A DNA stretch of 58,190 bases from a virus: the IMG/VR virus record IMGVR_UViG_3300027861_000036, positions 1-58,190 of that record. One strand, 5' to 3'. This document shows positions 15,845 through 25,793 of this stretch, one piece after another. Positions within the stretch are counted from its first letter, which is position 1, and each line of letters starts with the position of its first letter. The notes under the pieces are model-generated. The model did not search any database. It had not been told where the DNA came from and saw only the letters and a program-made list of their open reading frames with translations. The translations under genes and the position numbers were made by a program.

Positions 15845-16861
15845 ATGAGTGATTACACAATTATAGAAAAATATCAACAAAGTAAAAGCAAGTCTATTGC
15901 TATTAGACCTTATTTTAATCCTAATAAAGAAAATATGGGTTTACAGCAATATGGGATGGCTTTACATGATGGTGTTTGGCATCAGGAATCTTTAGCTTGT
16001 TTAGAAATGAATGGGATTAAAAGATATGTTACAGGACTAAATGAATTTGCACCAGAGGTTAAACTCTTGCCCCCTGGTGAAAAAGAAATTAAAATAAAAG
16101 AAATAAGAAAGGTTATTGCACAGTTAGAACAAGATTTAGCGGCTAATGTTATTGATCCGGAAGATAAAGAATTTTGGAATAAGGTGACATTATTAAAACC
16201 CGGTAATGATAAGTTTTGGTCTAAGATTCAAATAAGATGTGGCAATGAACCTGTTTATTTAGATCCTGTAAAAGACCCTTATGATTTAATAAAACTATAT
16301 GCTATTAATGCGGGTGGTTTTTCTATAGTTGCTAAATCATTAAAGGCTGTAAAATCCTCTGTTAAAGAACAAAAATTTTATTTAGATCAATTAGAGGAAA
16401 CAGTTAGTACAAGAACTGAGTATAAGAAGTTAAGGAATAAAGCACTTGCACAACTACAAAACTTATTTGATAAGAACTCAACTAAATTATTGTATGTTGC
16501 TAAATGTGTGGATATTGATAGTACTCAGTATGTTAAATCTACACCAAATGATATTGTTTATGAAAACATGGATAACCATATAAATGGTGATGGTGGAGAA
16601 TCAAACAAAAAAAGAGCTGCGCAATCATTTATAGATGCAGCAAAAGATACAATGAAAAACCTAAAGTTAAAAGCTTTAGTCAAAGATGCTTTATTTTATA
16701 GGTTTATTACACCTAAAGCTAATGGCTGGATTGAAACTTTAGATGGCAACGTTAAGTTGGGTAAAAAAACCACAGAAGTTGTTGCTCATTTAAAAAATCC
16801 TGAAAATGAGGAAACTTTAAATGCGCTTATGGATAAGGTTCAAGCTTATTGGAATACATAA
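15845..16861 (+). CDS. Conserved virion-module protein (338 aa)
   Basis: A 338-residue protein of unknown function between the capsid-accessory gene and the first ring-type gene. It opens with SIAIRPYFNPNKENMGLQQYGMALHDGVWHQE, then long charged helices (EIKIKEIRKVIAQLEQDLAANV; KEQKFYLDQLEETVSTRTEYKKL) and a helical C-terminal half ending NEETLNALMDKVQAYW. No enzymatic motif is visible. I recall similar proteins in crAss-like late modules, where they are simply labelled structural. Probably a head-associated or assembly protein. 12 bases separate it from the next gene. Confidence 0.6.
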   Translation: MSDYTIIEKYQQSKSKSIAIRPYFNPNKENMGLQQYGMALHDGVWHQESLACLEMNGIKRYVTGLNEFAPEVKLLPPGEKEIKIKEIRKVIAQLEQDLAANVIDPEDKEFWNKVTLLKPGNDKFWSKIQIRCGNEPVYLDPVKDPYDLIKLYAINAGGFSIVAKSLKAVKSSVKEQKFYLDQLEETVSTRTEYKKLRNKALAQLQNLFDKNSTKLLYVAKCVDIDSTQYVKSTPNDIVYENMDNHINGDGGESNKKRAAQSFIDAAKDTMKNLKLKALVKDALFYRFITPKANGWIETLDGNVKLGKKTTEVVAHLKNPENEETLNALMDKVQAYWNT

Positions 16862-16873
16862 AAATATTCAGAT

Positions 16874-17581
16874 ATGAATAATGATACCCTTAAAATAAAG
16901 CTTAAACAGAGGCTTAATAAATTAGCAAGTAATGATTATGACAATATAGAAAATTGGCAGATCATTGAAGCTTTTAATAAAGCTCAGATTGAGTGGGTAA
17001 GAAGACAGTTACATGGAAATAATCTTTATAAAGAAGGTGATGAGCTTTCAAAAAGAAGAATTGATGATTTACAAATTCTCTTGGTTGAATTACCATTAAC
17101 AGGTAGTGAAGATGACAGGTATTTTGAATCTGATAATTTCCCTGTAAATACATACTTGGAATATAAAAGGATCAGTGCTAAAGCAACCAATAATTGCTGC
17201 ACTGAACCTTTTTTAATGACCGTCTATTTAGCTGAAGAAGCTAATGTTGAGCTTATTTTTAGAGATCCTTTAAAAAATCCAAACTTTGAATGGGGTGAAA
17301 CATTCTGTACAATGTTGGGTAATAAAATAAGGATTTATAGAATGCCTGACTTTAGCATTGTATCACCGGTATTAACTTATTATAGAAAGCCAACATACAT
17401 ACAATTTCTAGGTGTTTTAAATCCATATACATCAACAGTATCTGTAGTTGATGTACCTTGTGAGTTTAAAGATGATATTGTTGAGTTAATGTTAGATGAT
17501 ACAGCAGCTATAATAGCTGGAGATATTGCAGATTTCAATCAAATGCAAAGAGAACAACAAGCTGCAGAAAGAAATAATTAA
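16874..17581 (+). CDS. Ring/adaptor (head-tail connector) protein (235 aa)
   Basis: A 235-residue protein with the shape of podovirus head-completion adaptors: an N-terminal helical segment (IKLKQRLNKLASNDYDNIENWQIIEAFNKAQIEWVRRQLHG), a middle beta barrel-like part, and a C-terminal helix (DDIVELMLDDTAAIIAGDIADFNQMQREQQAAERNN). This pattern is typical of crAss-like ring proteins that sit under the portal. Position after the head genes agrees. Exact ring (R1-R4) cannot be told from sequence alone. A TATCTTTG box follows the stop. Confidence 0.6.
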   Translation: MNNDTLKIKLKQRLNKLASNDYDNIENWQIIEAFNKAQIEWVRRQLHGNNLYKEGDELSKRRIDDLQILLVELPLTGSEDDRYFESDNFPVNTYLEYKRISAKATNNCCTEPFLMTVYLAEEANVELIFRDPLKNPNFEWGETFCTMLGNKIRIYRMPDFSIVSPVLTYYRKPTYIQFLGVLNPYTSTVSVVDVPCEFKDDIVELMLDDTAAIIAGDIADFNQMQREQQAAERNN

Positions 17582-17593
17582 AAACTGTAGTGT

Positions 17594-17601
17594 TATCTTT
17601 G
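17594..17601 (+). promoter_or_regulatory. Possible -7 box (TATCTTTG)
   Basis: TATCTTTG matches TAnnTTTG in the 84-base gap before the 17666 gene. No -33 TTTG is seen; the gap is otherwise A/T-rich. Confidence 0.35.
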
Positions 17602-17665
17602 GATTGATTTTAAATTTTATTATATTATATATTATTTTCGTTTAGTAAATTAAAACTTTTTAAAA

Positions 17666-19159
17666 ATGGCTTATTTTAATCATGCATTTTGCAAATCATT
17701 CCTAGCAACTTCAATAGTTGCTGATGGAGTAAATACATCCGCATTTACAGCAGGTGAGTTTGGTGCTGTAGAAGGACCTTATGATTGGTTGTCAGTTATG
17801 CCTCCAACAGGTCTTACAACAAATAACTTACTGTTTTTAGTGCAGGGTAGTTTTCACACACAGGATCAAATTGGTAATAACCCAGGTCATGGCGGTTATT
17901 CAGAATCAATTAAATCCAAAGGTATAAACCCACGGTATGTAACAAGGCTTTATTCTTCTAGTTGTCAAACAGCTACTGCTGCAACAACTCAGATTTGTGT
18001 TGCTTCTGATTGCGCACCTTGTGGAGAGAATTTATTTGTACGCTTAGATGTTAAGGGTTCCCCTGCATTACGCTTTCTAAACCACAATGCTTATGCAATT
18101 GGTGATAGCTCAGGTGATGCTGCTGCAAATGGAGGTCCACTTCCAGGACTTTGTTGTGCAGATACTCAGGAATTCCTTGATCCGGCTATGGCTTTAGCAG
18201 GTGCTATGCAAATGGTATTAGCTGATCCAATTATAGCACCGTTTGTTGCTGAAAGTGGTGCAGGAATGGCAGTAACTAAAGATGCTGCTTCACCTCAAAC
18301 TGATTTTGATGGTATTACCACGTTTAGTGCAATTGTTCCTGGTACAACTTATGTTACTGCTACAAATGTACCTGTAACAGGTGGTACTGGAACAGGAGGT
18401 ACTGTAGATATTACAGCAGTTGCTGGAGCAGTTACTGCTGCGGTAGTCAACAATCCCGGAAACGGTTATACACTTGGTGATGTAGTAACCATAACAGGTG
18501 GTGATGGAGCTGCAACATTAACATTAGCTACTCCATCTGCAGATGCAGGCAGCTTTACATTTTCTCAAATACTTAATGGACCTTATGATCCTTCTGTTGA
18601 TCCAGTAGCTGATGTGGTTACTGCTTGTGCATCAGTAGTTGGTGCATATGTTGACTCACAGTTTGGTATTTGTTCATTTGATACCAGAGATCATTATGAA
18701 ATGGAACCTGTGCAAATTATAGGATCTGTTCTTGATGAAACAGGTAATCCTTGTAATGATTGCGGTGTTATTACAAACACAGAAGGTGTTATGGAGCAAA
18801 TGTCAGGTGAAACTGTACTAAGACAATTACTACTTACAGAAGCTTATCTTCAAAACCCTTATAATCAAGGTAATAAAGATAGTGCAAGAATCAGACAGAT
18901 TGAATTATCTGATGATATAACAGGTGCTGTAACTAGAGCAGATCTTTATAAAACATATTATCTACAACACAGTATTCCAAGAATGAACAATCCTTCTGGA
19001 GTATTTGATAATGATCAATATGTTTATCAAATATTTGTCAAATGCGATGATGCAACAACAATTGCTGCTATGGAAACATTGTGGGGTGGTATTGCAACTC
19101 TTTGTGGTACTTATGGTAATCCAATTGCATATGATCCTGATGCTGATATTATAGTATAA
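17666..19159 (+). CDS. Virion structural protein with inserted Gly/Thr-rich beta domain (497 aa)
   Basis: A 497-residue protein. The outer parts (MAYFNHAFCKSFLATSIVAD; YDWLSVMPPTGLTTNNLLFLVQG; and the end from GETVLRQLLLTEAYLQNPY) form one globular protein. Between roughly residues 215 and 295 is an inserted beta repeat module with GGTVDITAVAG, NNPGNGYTLGDVVTI and ATLTLATPSADAG. The NPGxGYxxGD pattern recurs in many phage structural proteins, where it decorates the particle surface. Several Cys pairs (CAPCGEN, CCAD, CNDCG) may bind metal or form disulfides. It is bounded by a promoter-like box and a terminator, so it is probably an abundant, separately expressed protein. Head fibre, auxiliary capsid or tail protein are all possible. 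Confidence 0.6.
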   Translation: MAYFNHAFCKSFLATSIVADGVNTSAFTAGEFGAVEGPYDWLSVMPPTGLTTNNLLFLVQGSFHTQDQIGNNPGHGGYSESIKSKGINPRYVTRLYSSSCQTATAATTQICVASDCAPCGENLFVRLDVKGSPALRFLNHNAYAIGDSSGDAAANGGPLPGLCCADTQEFLDPAMALAGAMQMVLADPIIAPFVAESGAGMAVTKDAASPQTDFDGITTFSAIVPGTTYVTATNVPVTGGTGTGGTVDITAVAGAVTAAVVNNPGNGYTLGDVVTITGGDGAATLTLATPSADAGSFTFSQILNGPYDPSVDPVADVVTACASVVGAYVDSQFGICSFDTRDHYEMEPVQIIGSVLDETGNPCNDCGVITNTEGVMEQMSGETVLRQLLLTEAYLQNPYNQGNKDSARIRQIELSDDITGAVTRADLYKTYYLQHSIPRMNNPSGVFDNDQYVYQIFVKCDDATTIAAMETLWGGIATLCGTYGNPIAYDPDADIIV

Positions 19160-19171
19160 TGTTTATTACAT

Positions 19172-19202
19172 AAGAAGGTAGTGTTAACAGCACTGCCTTC
19201 TT
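19172..19202 (+). terminator. 14-bp terminator hairpin
   Basis: AAGAAGGTAGTGTT (19172-19185), loop AAC, AGCACTGCCTTCTT (19189-19202) with two G-U pairs; then ACTTTATTT. Strong stem, modest T-run. Confidence 0.7.
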
Positions 19203-19224
19203 ACTTTATTTAAAAATAAGAATA

Positions 19225-19803
19225 ATGGCTGATAAACATATTTTAAGCTTAGAGGTCCCTTTAGTAACAAATTGTGAGATATTGACTATAAGAGATACAA
19301 GTCAATATACACCATTATTACCTGTAGATTGTCCTGAGTTATTAATAACAACACCGGGGTTTAACACTGCTTCACTAATTAAGTTGGATCAGTTTTTTCC
19401 TATTCAAACCTCATCTTTTGATATTAATATTTCAGCTTGCCATTTAAACTTACAAACAATAAATTGCGGGACAGAAAGATCTCCTTTACCAGATGGTGTA
19501 TACATAATTAAATATAGTGTAGCACCAAATGATAAAGTCTATGTTGAGTATAATCACTTGAGGATTACCAGTTTAATAAATATGTATTACGAAGTTTTAT
19601 GTGATATTGATTTAGATACATGTGAACCTTTTAGTGCAAGAAAAGACCTTATTGATGAACTTCAGTACATTAAAACATTAATTGATGGTGCTGTATCAAA
19701 AGTTGAATTTTGCAATAGCCCTCATTTAGGGATGGATATGTACAATTATGCATTAAAAAGATTAAACAAAATAACCTGTATGACAACAGGTTGTTGTGAG
19801 TAA
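19225..19803 (+). CDS. Hypothetical appendage-module protein (192 aa)
   Basis: A 192-residue protein, first of the appendage cluster. The N-terminal 130 residues are beta-rich (HILSLEVPLVTNCEILTIRDTS; SSFDINISACHLNLQTINCG; DGVYIIKYSVAPNDKVYVEYNHLRI), the rest is helical (LIDELQYIKTLIDGAVSK; MYNYALKRLNKITC). It has about nine cysteines, including CMTTGCC at the end. The beta-then-helix layout is seen in small proteins encoded next to fibres in Bacteroidota phages, suggesting a fibre base or chaperone. Function not established. Confidence 0.55.
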   Translation: MADKHILSLEVPLVTNCEILTIRDTSQYTPLLPVDCPELLITTPGFNTASLIKLDQFFPIQTSSFDINISACHLNLQTINCGTERSPLPDGVYIIKYSVAPNDKVYVEYNHLRITSLINMYYEVLCDIDLDTCEPFSARKDLIDELQYIKTLIDGAVSKVEFCNSPHLGMDMYNYALKRLNKITCMTTGCCE

Positions 19804-19813
19804 AACCAACGTT

Positions 19814-20002
19814 ATGAAATGCAAACATTGCAATAAAGGCTTTAGTTGTGGATGTCAAAAAACTAAAGCTGCTGATGGTAATATAGTGCACAAAGGTTGT
19901 GTGCGGCAATATAATGCTTCTAAAGGAATCAGGCATGTTACTAATGATACGCTGACAAATTCCATAAATAAAGCAAATTTAAATTTATCAAACAGAAGAT
20001 AA
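19814..20002 (+). CDS. Cys-rich mini-protein, likely zinc finger (62 aa)
   Basis: The start at 19814 (MKCKHCNKGF) is preferred over an in-frame GTG at 19796 inside the preceding gene. The 62 residues begin with CKHC, CGC and a later C in VHKGCVRQ, a pattern suited to one zinc site. The rest is basic and polar (NKANLNLSNRR). The motif resembles the start of the 188-residue protein at 25138 (CNCNKCN...CGC), so these two may share a metal-binding tag. It directly abuts the lectin-like gene (no gap), implying coupled translation. Confidence 0.5.
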   Translation: MKCKHCNKGFSCGCQKTKAADGNIVHKGCVRQYNASKGIRHVTNDTLTNSINKANLNLSNRR

Positions 20003-21076
20003 ATGAGCAGTATAGTTAAGAAAATAGAGGTAGAACAAAAATTTGCACAGGCTGTCTACAAAGATTTTAAAGCTAAAAGATTTGGCTTAACTCCATGCTG
20101 TTATTATGATCTTGAAAAGATTAAAATTAAAAAATACCTTTGTGATTACCAAGAACAAAAAGTTCTTGATGATGCTCTTTTACCTACAGAAGATTTAGAT
20201 ATAATTAATGTAGATTGTGATGATTTACCTGTGCAGCCAATCCCAACACCTCCTGATGATACACCAATAGTAGAACCAACTGAAGCTTGTAGAAGTATTC
20301 AAATAAATGGTTTTGACCAGCGTGTATTCCTTGACGGAACTACCAATGCTTATTCATTATTTAATTACCAGCAAACTCAAAGTCATTCAACCTGGGTAAA
20401 GTTTCCTCCTCTTGCACCTGTTGGAGAAAGACAAGATGAAATATTTATTCTTTTTAGTAGGTATTATTTATCAGGTACGGGTGAACCAGGAGATTATGGA
20501 TTAGGAATAGCTTATTTTAGAGATTATGATGTGTTAGGTAATGTTACAGGATACTTTTTGTTTATACTTAGCAACCAAGTAAATGCAAACCAATTTCTTT
20601 ATAAAGAAATTTTTTATGATATAACAACAACAGATTGGTTTAATATAACTCTTACGACAGATGCTGATGACCCAAATAATACAAAATTTTATGTTAATGG
20701 TGTTGAAATAACATCTGTTGTAACAAGTTTCTCTAGCTTAGTGTCAAGTATAGGATATAATAATGAAGATTATGAAATAGGTTCTATAACAAATACAGGA
20801 CCTGAAAGACCTGATATATATACAGAGTTTACAGTTCATTCACATAGAGTTTGGAATACTATTTTATCTCCTGCTGAAATTGTCAGTGAATATAATTTAG
20901 GATTTAAAAGACTGGTTCCTGTCTTAGATGGGAATTGTGTTATAGATATACAATGTTCTGCTTCAGTTTGGAATGGTTCAGAATATGTTGTTCCAGAAAA
21001 TAAATTACCAACATCATGGTTTACAGAAAATGCTTTGCAAACAGATTTAGTTAACGATTGTCCACAAGGAATATGA
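20003..21076 (+). CDS. LamG/concanavalin-like lectin domain appendage protein (357 aa)
   Basis: Probable glycan-binding appendage component. Residues about 105-307 look like a LamG/concanavalin A-like jelly roll: [12 protein letters not shown], then [46 protein letters not shown], and the hallmark end [21 protein letters not shown]. The first 75 residues are helical and basic with CC and CDYQEQK, a likely attachment region, linked by a proline-rich spacer ([19 protein letters not shown]). The C-terminal 50 residues are Cys-containing. Binding host surface sugars is inferred from the fold. It ends by a four-base overlap with the next gene. Confidence 0.65.
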   Translation: MSSIVKKIEVEQKFAQAVYKDFKAKRFGLTPCCYYDLEKIKIKKYLCDYQEQKVLDDALLPTEDLDIINVDCDDLPVQPIPTPPDDTPIVEPTEACRSIQINGFDQRVFLDGTTNAYSLFNYQQTQSHSTWVKFPPLAPVGERQDEIFILFSRYYLSGTGEPGDYGLGIAYFRDYDVLGNVTGYFLFILSNQVNANQFLYKEIFYDITTTDWFNITLTTDADDPNNTKFYVNGVEITSVVTSFSSLVSSIGYNNEDYEIGSITNTGPERPDIYTEFTVHSHRVWNTILSPAEIVSEYNLGFKRLVPVLDGNCVIDIQCSASVWNGSEYVVPENKLPTSWFTENALQTDLVNDCPQGI

Positions 21077-21315
21077 CAAATAGAATATTTATAGTAGATT
21101 CATCAGATCCAAATCTTGCCATAATTATAACTTATTGTGTACAAGACTTGGGTACATGCAGAGAAAGAAAAGACGGTTTAAAAAAATTAGTTTATCTTTA
21201 TCCTTATGATGAGATAAACCATCCTGAGTTATCCGGATATGTAGAATATACTAAAGAACAAATGAAGTTGTTTTTAAATGATGAGGATTGGACTGGTAGT
21301 TTTCAACTCACTTAA
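21073..21315 (+). CDS. Small hypothetical protein (80 aa)
   Basis: The ATG at 21073 overlaps the stop of the lectin-like gene (ATGA) and is preferred to a TTG at 21058. The 80-residue protein has beta-like stretches ([34 protein letters not shown]) and an acidic helix ([14 protein letters not shown]). No family is recognised. Tight coupling between a lectin-like protein and a large fibre suggests an assembly helper or fibre tip adaptor. Confidence 0.5.
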   Translation: MTNRIFIVDSSDPNLAIIITYCVQDLGTCRERKDGLKKLVYLYPYDEINHPELSGYVEYTKEQMKLFLNDEDWTGSFQLT

Positions 21316-21339
21316 ATTATAACACATAAATAAATAAAC

Positions 21340-24300
21340 ATGTTACCTATAAATAACAATAACCAATCTCCTTGTGTACCCGTATCTTCTAACTGTGTTA
21401 TATGGCAAGGTCCAGATATAGAATGTATTAATTTATGTAATGGTGACACAATAAGTGATGTAGTAGGTAAATTAGCTACAGAGCTTTGTGCCCTTATAGA
21501 TGCAACATGTGAATGTAATCCTGATTTAAGCGGGTTAACTTTAAATTGTTTACCCCCAGGTACTACTTTAGATTTAGACAATGTATTACAAGCAATTATA
21601 GATTATATATGTGCTTTATCTCCAACATCGGGTGATATTCCAATGATAAACTTACCTGTTTGTTTACACTATACAACACCTGCAGGAACTGTAACTCAAT
21701 TACCTCTGTATCCTGAATTTACAGATCTGATAGGTAATACAATATGTAGTATTCTTAGTGATATTGATCTCATTAATAGTCAAATAATATCTATTCAAAC
21801 TAGATTGGGTGTATTAGAAGCCTGTGTACTCCCATGTGCTGTGCTTCAATCAACGCCTGAAGTTATTTCAAAATATTTTTTTCCTGGCATGTTAACTCCT
21901 GTCACTACTTTATTATTAGCTGTAGAATCTTCTTTAGGTTCACTGATAAATGCTGTAGGTAACGTTAATAAAATCAATACAGCAATATCTGCACAAACAG
22001 TAACTTCTGGTACACAATCTTTAACATCCACAGCTACATATGGTAATAAAGCAAGTTGGGTTAAAAATCCATCTAGTCTATCAGAATCTCATCAAGATCA
22101 ATGGGTTGTTATTGGAGATCTTTATGCTGCAGTAAAAGATATTAAGGAGAACTTTGCTAATACAGGTTGTGATTCTATAGATTTTGGGTTTATATATAAT
22201 ATTATTAGAGATGGTTCTAATATACCGGTTAGTTTAAATCTAAATTTTACAAGTAGTTCAATCCCTTCTTCTTATTCAGATTGTGGTGCGGGTACAGAAG
22301 TTATCATAACAGATTCAAATGGATCTTCTTTATCTTCAAGTGTGAATGTAGCTGCATTGCAGAATAACCCTGCGGGTGCAAATATATCACTAACAGGATT
22401 AAATGTATTTAGTTCAATAACTGTTCAGGTTAATTTCTGTGCTTCAGATGATGTAAACACATGTCAGGAAAAAAGTACACAAATAATAGCATTACAGACA
22501 CCTTGCCCCACAAACGTTACTGTTATAAATGTTACAGAGAGTACAGCAACAGTTAACTTTGCAAATAATTTAGGTACAGGTGTTAATTATGAAATAACTA
22601 TAACGGATGTAAATACATTAGTTGTAGCAGGCAGTGCTTCAGTATCACAACCACCTGCTCAAATAACTCAAGTATTTGCAGGATTAGCTGATGGGACAAT
22701 ATATGAGGTTGATATAACTATCACAAATAACGGTGTACCTACAAATTGCTCACCTGTTTTATTTACAACAGCTGGTATAAATTGTGATACGTTTTCTACA
22801 ACAAATACAGGGCTTTCTGGTGTAAATGATATTTATTTAGGATATACAGATGCTGGTGGTATTCAAACACCATATTATTATAATCCTGATTTACAAAATA
22901 TTTTTATTGGTGCACCTGCTGTCCCATTATGTTATTCACCTACAGTAACACCTAACTCTAATATAATTGTTCCAGCAACAGGTGTTGTAACAATGACATT
23001 AAATTATGGATTAGTACCAGGAGTATCAATTGTTATTGAATCAAGTATAGATGGTGTTAACTACACTAATCCTGATGTAGGAGCTGATGGAGTAAGGGTT
23101 TACACATCAGGTGTAACCTCAGGCTCCTTATATTTAAGAATTTACGTTGATTGTACAACCAGTATAAGTGACTATACAATTTTTAGATATGATTTTACAA
23201 CTACACAATGGCTTATACTACAAAGCCCAAGTGATTGCAGGAATGATATTTATGAATCAATAGCAGATGCGTGTCCTGCAGGTGTAAAGGTTGGTAGACA
23301 AACACTAACGTGTGATGGTACTATATACAATATATTTGGTGGAGGTGTTGATTCATATTGGTACTTTATAAGAAAATATGTACGTTCAGGTGTAACATTT
23401 TATGTATATGCCGGATGGACACAAGCAACAGGTGTAACAAGCATATTAGAATGTTGTGCTTGTCCTGCATTTATATTAACTGACCGTGTAAAACTATATG
23501 TTCAAGAAGGACAAACATTAGCGTTTAGTGCACCTTATGTTTTAGGAGATGGTGATCCTATAGTAACAGTAGTGCAAACAACTACAAATGGAACATTAAC
23601 ACAATTAGCTCCAGGATCTAATGCGTTTAGTTATACCAATAATCCTGCGTTTTCTAAATATGCTGATACACTTCAGGTTCAAATAGCACCTCAAACCATA
23701 GGTGATTGTGAAAGTTCAATAGTAACTATACAAATTCAAATAATCCCATGTGATATAAGCATGGAGTATTTGGATCAACCACTTTTTGCATTTATTGATA
23801 CAAATACATATACTGATGTAGAGGGTGCAAATATCAGAACTGCTTTAATAAATCTGATTGCTGATTGGAATGCAATTTGGGGTTATGTTGGTAGTTTATA
23901 TTTCATTCCTACAACAAGCAGTAGATGGCTTGGATATCAAAAAGCTATTGTAGATGATGGAGTTAGTGCTAATTTAAGTGTGGTTCCTGCATGGGCAGCA
24001 TTAGAATTATTACCAACATCATGGTCAGGAGGAGCACCTATTTATAAAAATGGTGTTTTCATGGTTGTATTCAGCAATGAAGCAGCAACTGATTATCATG
24101 ATACAACATTAGCTGCTGGATTTGCAGGTGCTGTTATACAACCGACAGTGGCATATTTAGAAGATGCTAATGCATATGCAGATTCTTTAAATGGAACAAC
24201 AAATACAGCATGGGCTACAGGACTTGGTTTATTTAATAATCAATTCCCTGATGGTTTTAATAGTATATACTTTCCTTTTACAACTAAGTTTTCTACAGGA

Positions 24301-25125
24301 GCAGAAGCAGCTAATATACTAATGAGTCTTGCTGCATATACTGGAGAAATGATACCTCCGAATGAATATGGGGTACATACAATAGTTGATGTATCAGGAT
24401 ATTTAATGCAAGGGTTAGTTCCTTCTACAACAAACCCATATCAAGGAGCTGTACCACCAGCACCGGGACCTCCAATTGAACCTTTATATACACAGGGTTG
24501 GTTAATGTTTTTAGATAATGAATATAGAACTGATACATATGCTAATATTGCAGGAGGTTTAGGAACAGATTTTAGAGATTGGTCAACAAAAATGGGATAT
24601 ACAGCTATACAATGTACAGGCGGTTATACAGTAGCATCTGTAGGAACATTATTATATTTATTTGAAAGATGTGATACGGGGTTAGTAGATCTTGTAGAAA
24701 TTATAACACCAGCTTTATATCCTACGTATGGTTTATCTTACCGTTCAGCTTTAGCAAATAACTCATTAGGTATAGATGTTTGTTTTAAATTTATAGGATA
24801 TGGTGTGGGATCACCTGCCTGGGAGTTATCAGCGTATACAGTTGAACCTGGTTGTGAAACATGCTTTACAGTATTCTTAGTAGAGGATTGTGTAAGTGGA
24901 TTCCAATATAAAGTAGATATGACAGGAGAAGTAGGAGTTACTGTTGGAGATATTTATAAAATCACAAATAATGGGGCAGACTTTATACCAGGTGATGGTA
25001 GAGATGATTGGCTTACAACTGATGCTAAGTGTGTAAGTATTATATCTGGAGAAACAGTTGCTGAACTTTCAACAGTTACTATTCTTGGATTTGCAGATTG
25101 TCCTTTATGTATATTAACATTATAA
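21340..25125 (+). CDS. Large fibre/appendage protein with FN3 and VWA-like domains (1,261 aa)
   Basis: A long adhesin-like virion protein. The N-terminus (SSNCVIWQGPDIECINLCNG, then DTISDVVGKLATELCAL) is a Cys-containing start I recall from fibres of crAss-like and other Bacteroidota phages and is probably the virion anchor. Helical coiled region follows to about 260. Then an Ig-like stretch (285-385), a fibronectin type III domain (388-480: NVTVINVTESTATVNFAN ... YEVDITITN), further beta domains, and a cadherin/Ig-like segment (700-800). Residues about 805-1010 read as a VWA-like fold (LFAFIDTNTYTDVEGANIR; GVFMVVFSNEAA). The C-terminal 150 residues are Cys-rich. It probably contacts the host surface. 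Confidence 0.7.
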   Translation: MLPINNNNQSPCVPVSSNCVIWQGPDIECINLCNGDTISDVVGKLATELCALIDATCECNPDLSGLTLNCLPPGTTLDLDNVLQAIIDYICALSPTSGDIPMINLPVCLHYTTPAGTVTQLPLYPEFTDLIGNTICSILSDIDLINSQIISIQTRLGVLEACVLPCAVLQSTPEVISKYFFPGMLTPVTTLLLAVESSLGSLINAVGNVNKINTAISAQTVTSGTQSLTSTATYGNKASWVKNPSSLSESHQDQWVVIGDLYAAVKDIKENFANTGCDSIDFGFIYNIIRDGSNIPVSLNLNFTSSSIPSSYSDCGAGTEVIITDSNGSSLSSSVNVAALQNNPAGANISLTGLNVFSSITVQVNFCASDDVNTCQEKSTQIIALQTPCPTNVTVINVTESTATVNFANNLGTGVNYEITITDVNTLVVAGSASVSQPPAQITQVFAGLADGTIYEVDITITNNGVPTNCSPVLFTTAGINCDTFSTTNTGLSGVNDIYLGYTDAGGIQTPYYYNPDLQNIFIGAPAVPLCYSPTVTPNSNIIVPATGVVTMTLNYGLVPGVSIVIESSIDGVNYTNPDVGADGVRVYTSGVTSGSLYLRIYVDCTTSISDYTIFRYDFTTTQWLILQSPSDCRNDIYESIADACPAGVKVGRQTLTCDGTIYNIFGGGVDSYWYFIRKYVRSGVTFYVYAGWTQATGVTSILECCACPAFILTDRVKLYVQEGQTLAFSAPYVLGDGDPIVTVVQTTTNGTLTQLAPGSNAFSYTNNPAFSKYADTLQVQIAPQTIGDCESSIVTIQIQIIPCDISMEYLDQPLFAFIDTNTYTDVEGANIRTALINLIADWNAIWGYVGSLYFIPTTSSRWLGYQKAIVDDGVSANLSVVPAWAALELLPTSWSGGAPIYKNGVFMVVFSNEAATDYHDTTLAAGFAGAVIQPTVAYLEDANAYADSLNGTTNTAWATGLGLFNNQFPDGFNSIYFPFTTKFSTGAEAANILMSLAAYTGEMIPPNEYGVHTIVDVSGYLMQGLVPSTTNPYQGAVPPAPGPPIEPLYTQGWLMFLDNEYRTDTYANIAGGLGTDFRDWSTKMGYTAIQCTGGYTVASVGTLLYLFERCDTGLVDLVEIITPALYPTYGLSYRSALANNSLGIDVCFKFIGYGVGSPAWELSAYTVEPGCETCFTVFLVEDCVSGFQYKVDMTGEVGVTVGDIYKITNNGADFIPGDGRDDWLTTDAKCVSIISGETVAELSTVTILGFADCPLCILTL

Positions 25126-25137
25126 AATAAAAATAAA

Positions 25138-25704
25138 ATGGCATGTAATTGTAATAAATGTAATACCAGTAAAAACTGCGGATGCAATGATACTGCACTA
25201 TCAACACCATGCACATACTCTGATTGTAGTGTAGGGTCAGAAAGATGTGCAGATATACAATGTGCTGAATGTGTTAGTTATTGCGGGACTACATTTGAAG
25301 TTGGAACTCTTGGTAGTATATTAAAAATAGAGTCTGGAGAAAGACTAGATTCTATTATACAAAAATTTGCTTTAATCCTTAGTCAAGGATTAGGGGCTTG
25401 CACATCAGATGATGTGCATCATGCACCGTATAATGTATTTGCTACAAATATTACAAATAACTCAGCAACAATACAATGGAATAATGTTTCTACAGATACT
25501 CAAACTTTAACTGTAGAATATTATCAACCAATAATAGGTTGGCAAATTGCTACAAGTGGTTTGGTAAATACAACATTAAGTTATGAATTAATAACGCTTC
25601 TTCCGGCTACAACTTATAAAGTTAGAATAGTATCTTCAGATGCAAGTGTACCTACACCTCTCACATGTTCAAGTGTAGTTATAGTATTTGATACATTACT
25701 TTAG
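25138..25704 (+). CDS. Cys-rich plus FN3 appendage protein (188 aa)
   Basis: The first 50 residues hold eleven cysteines (MACNCNKCNTSKNCGCND onward), an extreme density suggesting metal clusters or a disulfide-knotted head. Residues 50-90 are helical (ERLDSIIQKFALILSQGLGA), and residues 97-187 form a fibronectin type III domain (NVFATNITNNSATIQWNNV; TTYKVRIVSS). I recall this Cys-start/FN3 layout from crAss-like fibre loci. It lies 12 bases after the large fibre gene, whose N-terminal GD-type segment it resembles, so it is probably a fibre subunit or accessory. Ends TAG, followed by a strong terminator. Confidence 0.65.
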   Translation: MACNCNKCNTSKNCGCNDTALSTPCTYSDCSVGSERCADIQCAECVSYCGTTFEVGTLGSILKIESGERLDSIIQKFALILSQGLGACTSDDVHHAPYNVFATNITNNSATIQWNNVSTDTQTLTVEYYQPIIGWQIATSGLVNTTLSYELITLLPATTYKVRIVSSDASVPTPLTCSSVVIVFDTLL

Positions 25705-25747
25705 AAAAACAACAAGGTGGTAGTTGGTTGGTTTTCTATTACTGGTT

Positions 25748-25775
25748 GGAGGAGTCTTGGCATCAAGGCTCCTTT
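25748..25775 (+). terminator. 12-bp terminator hairpin after the fibre cluster
   Basis: GGAGGAGTCTTG (25748-25759), GCAT loop, CAAGGCTCCTTT (25764-25775) with three G-U pairs, followed by GTTGTTTAT. AAACAACAA near 25708 can also pair with TTGTTGTTT at 25774-25782, giving an outer stem around the same hairpin. Confidence 0.65.
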
Positions 25776-25793
25776 GTTGTTTATATAAAGGAG

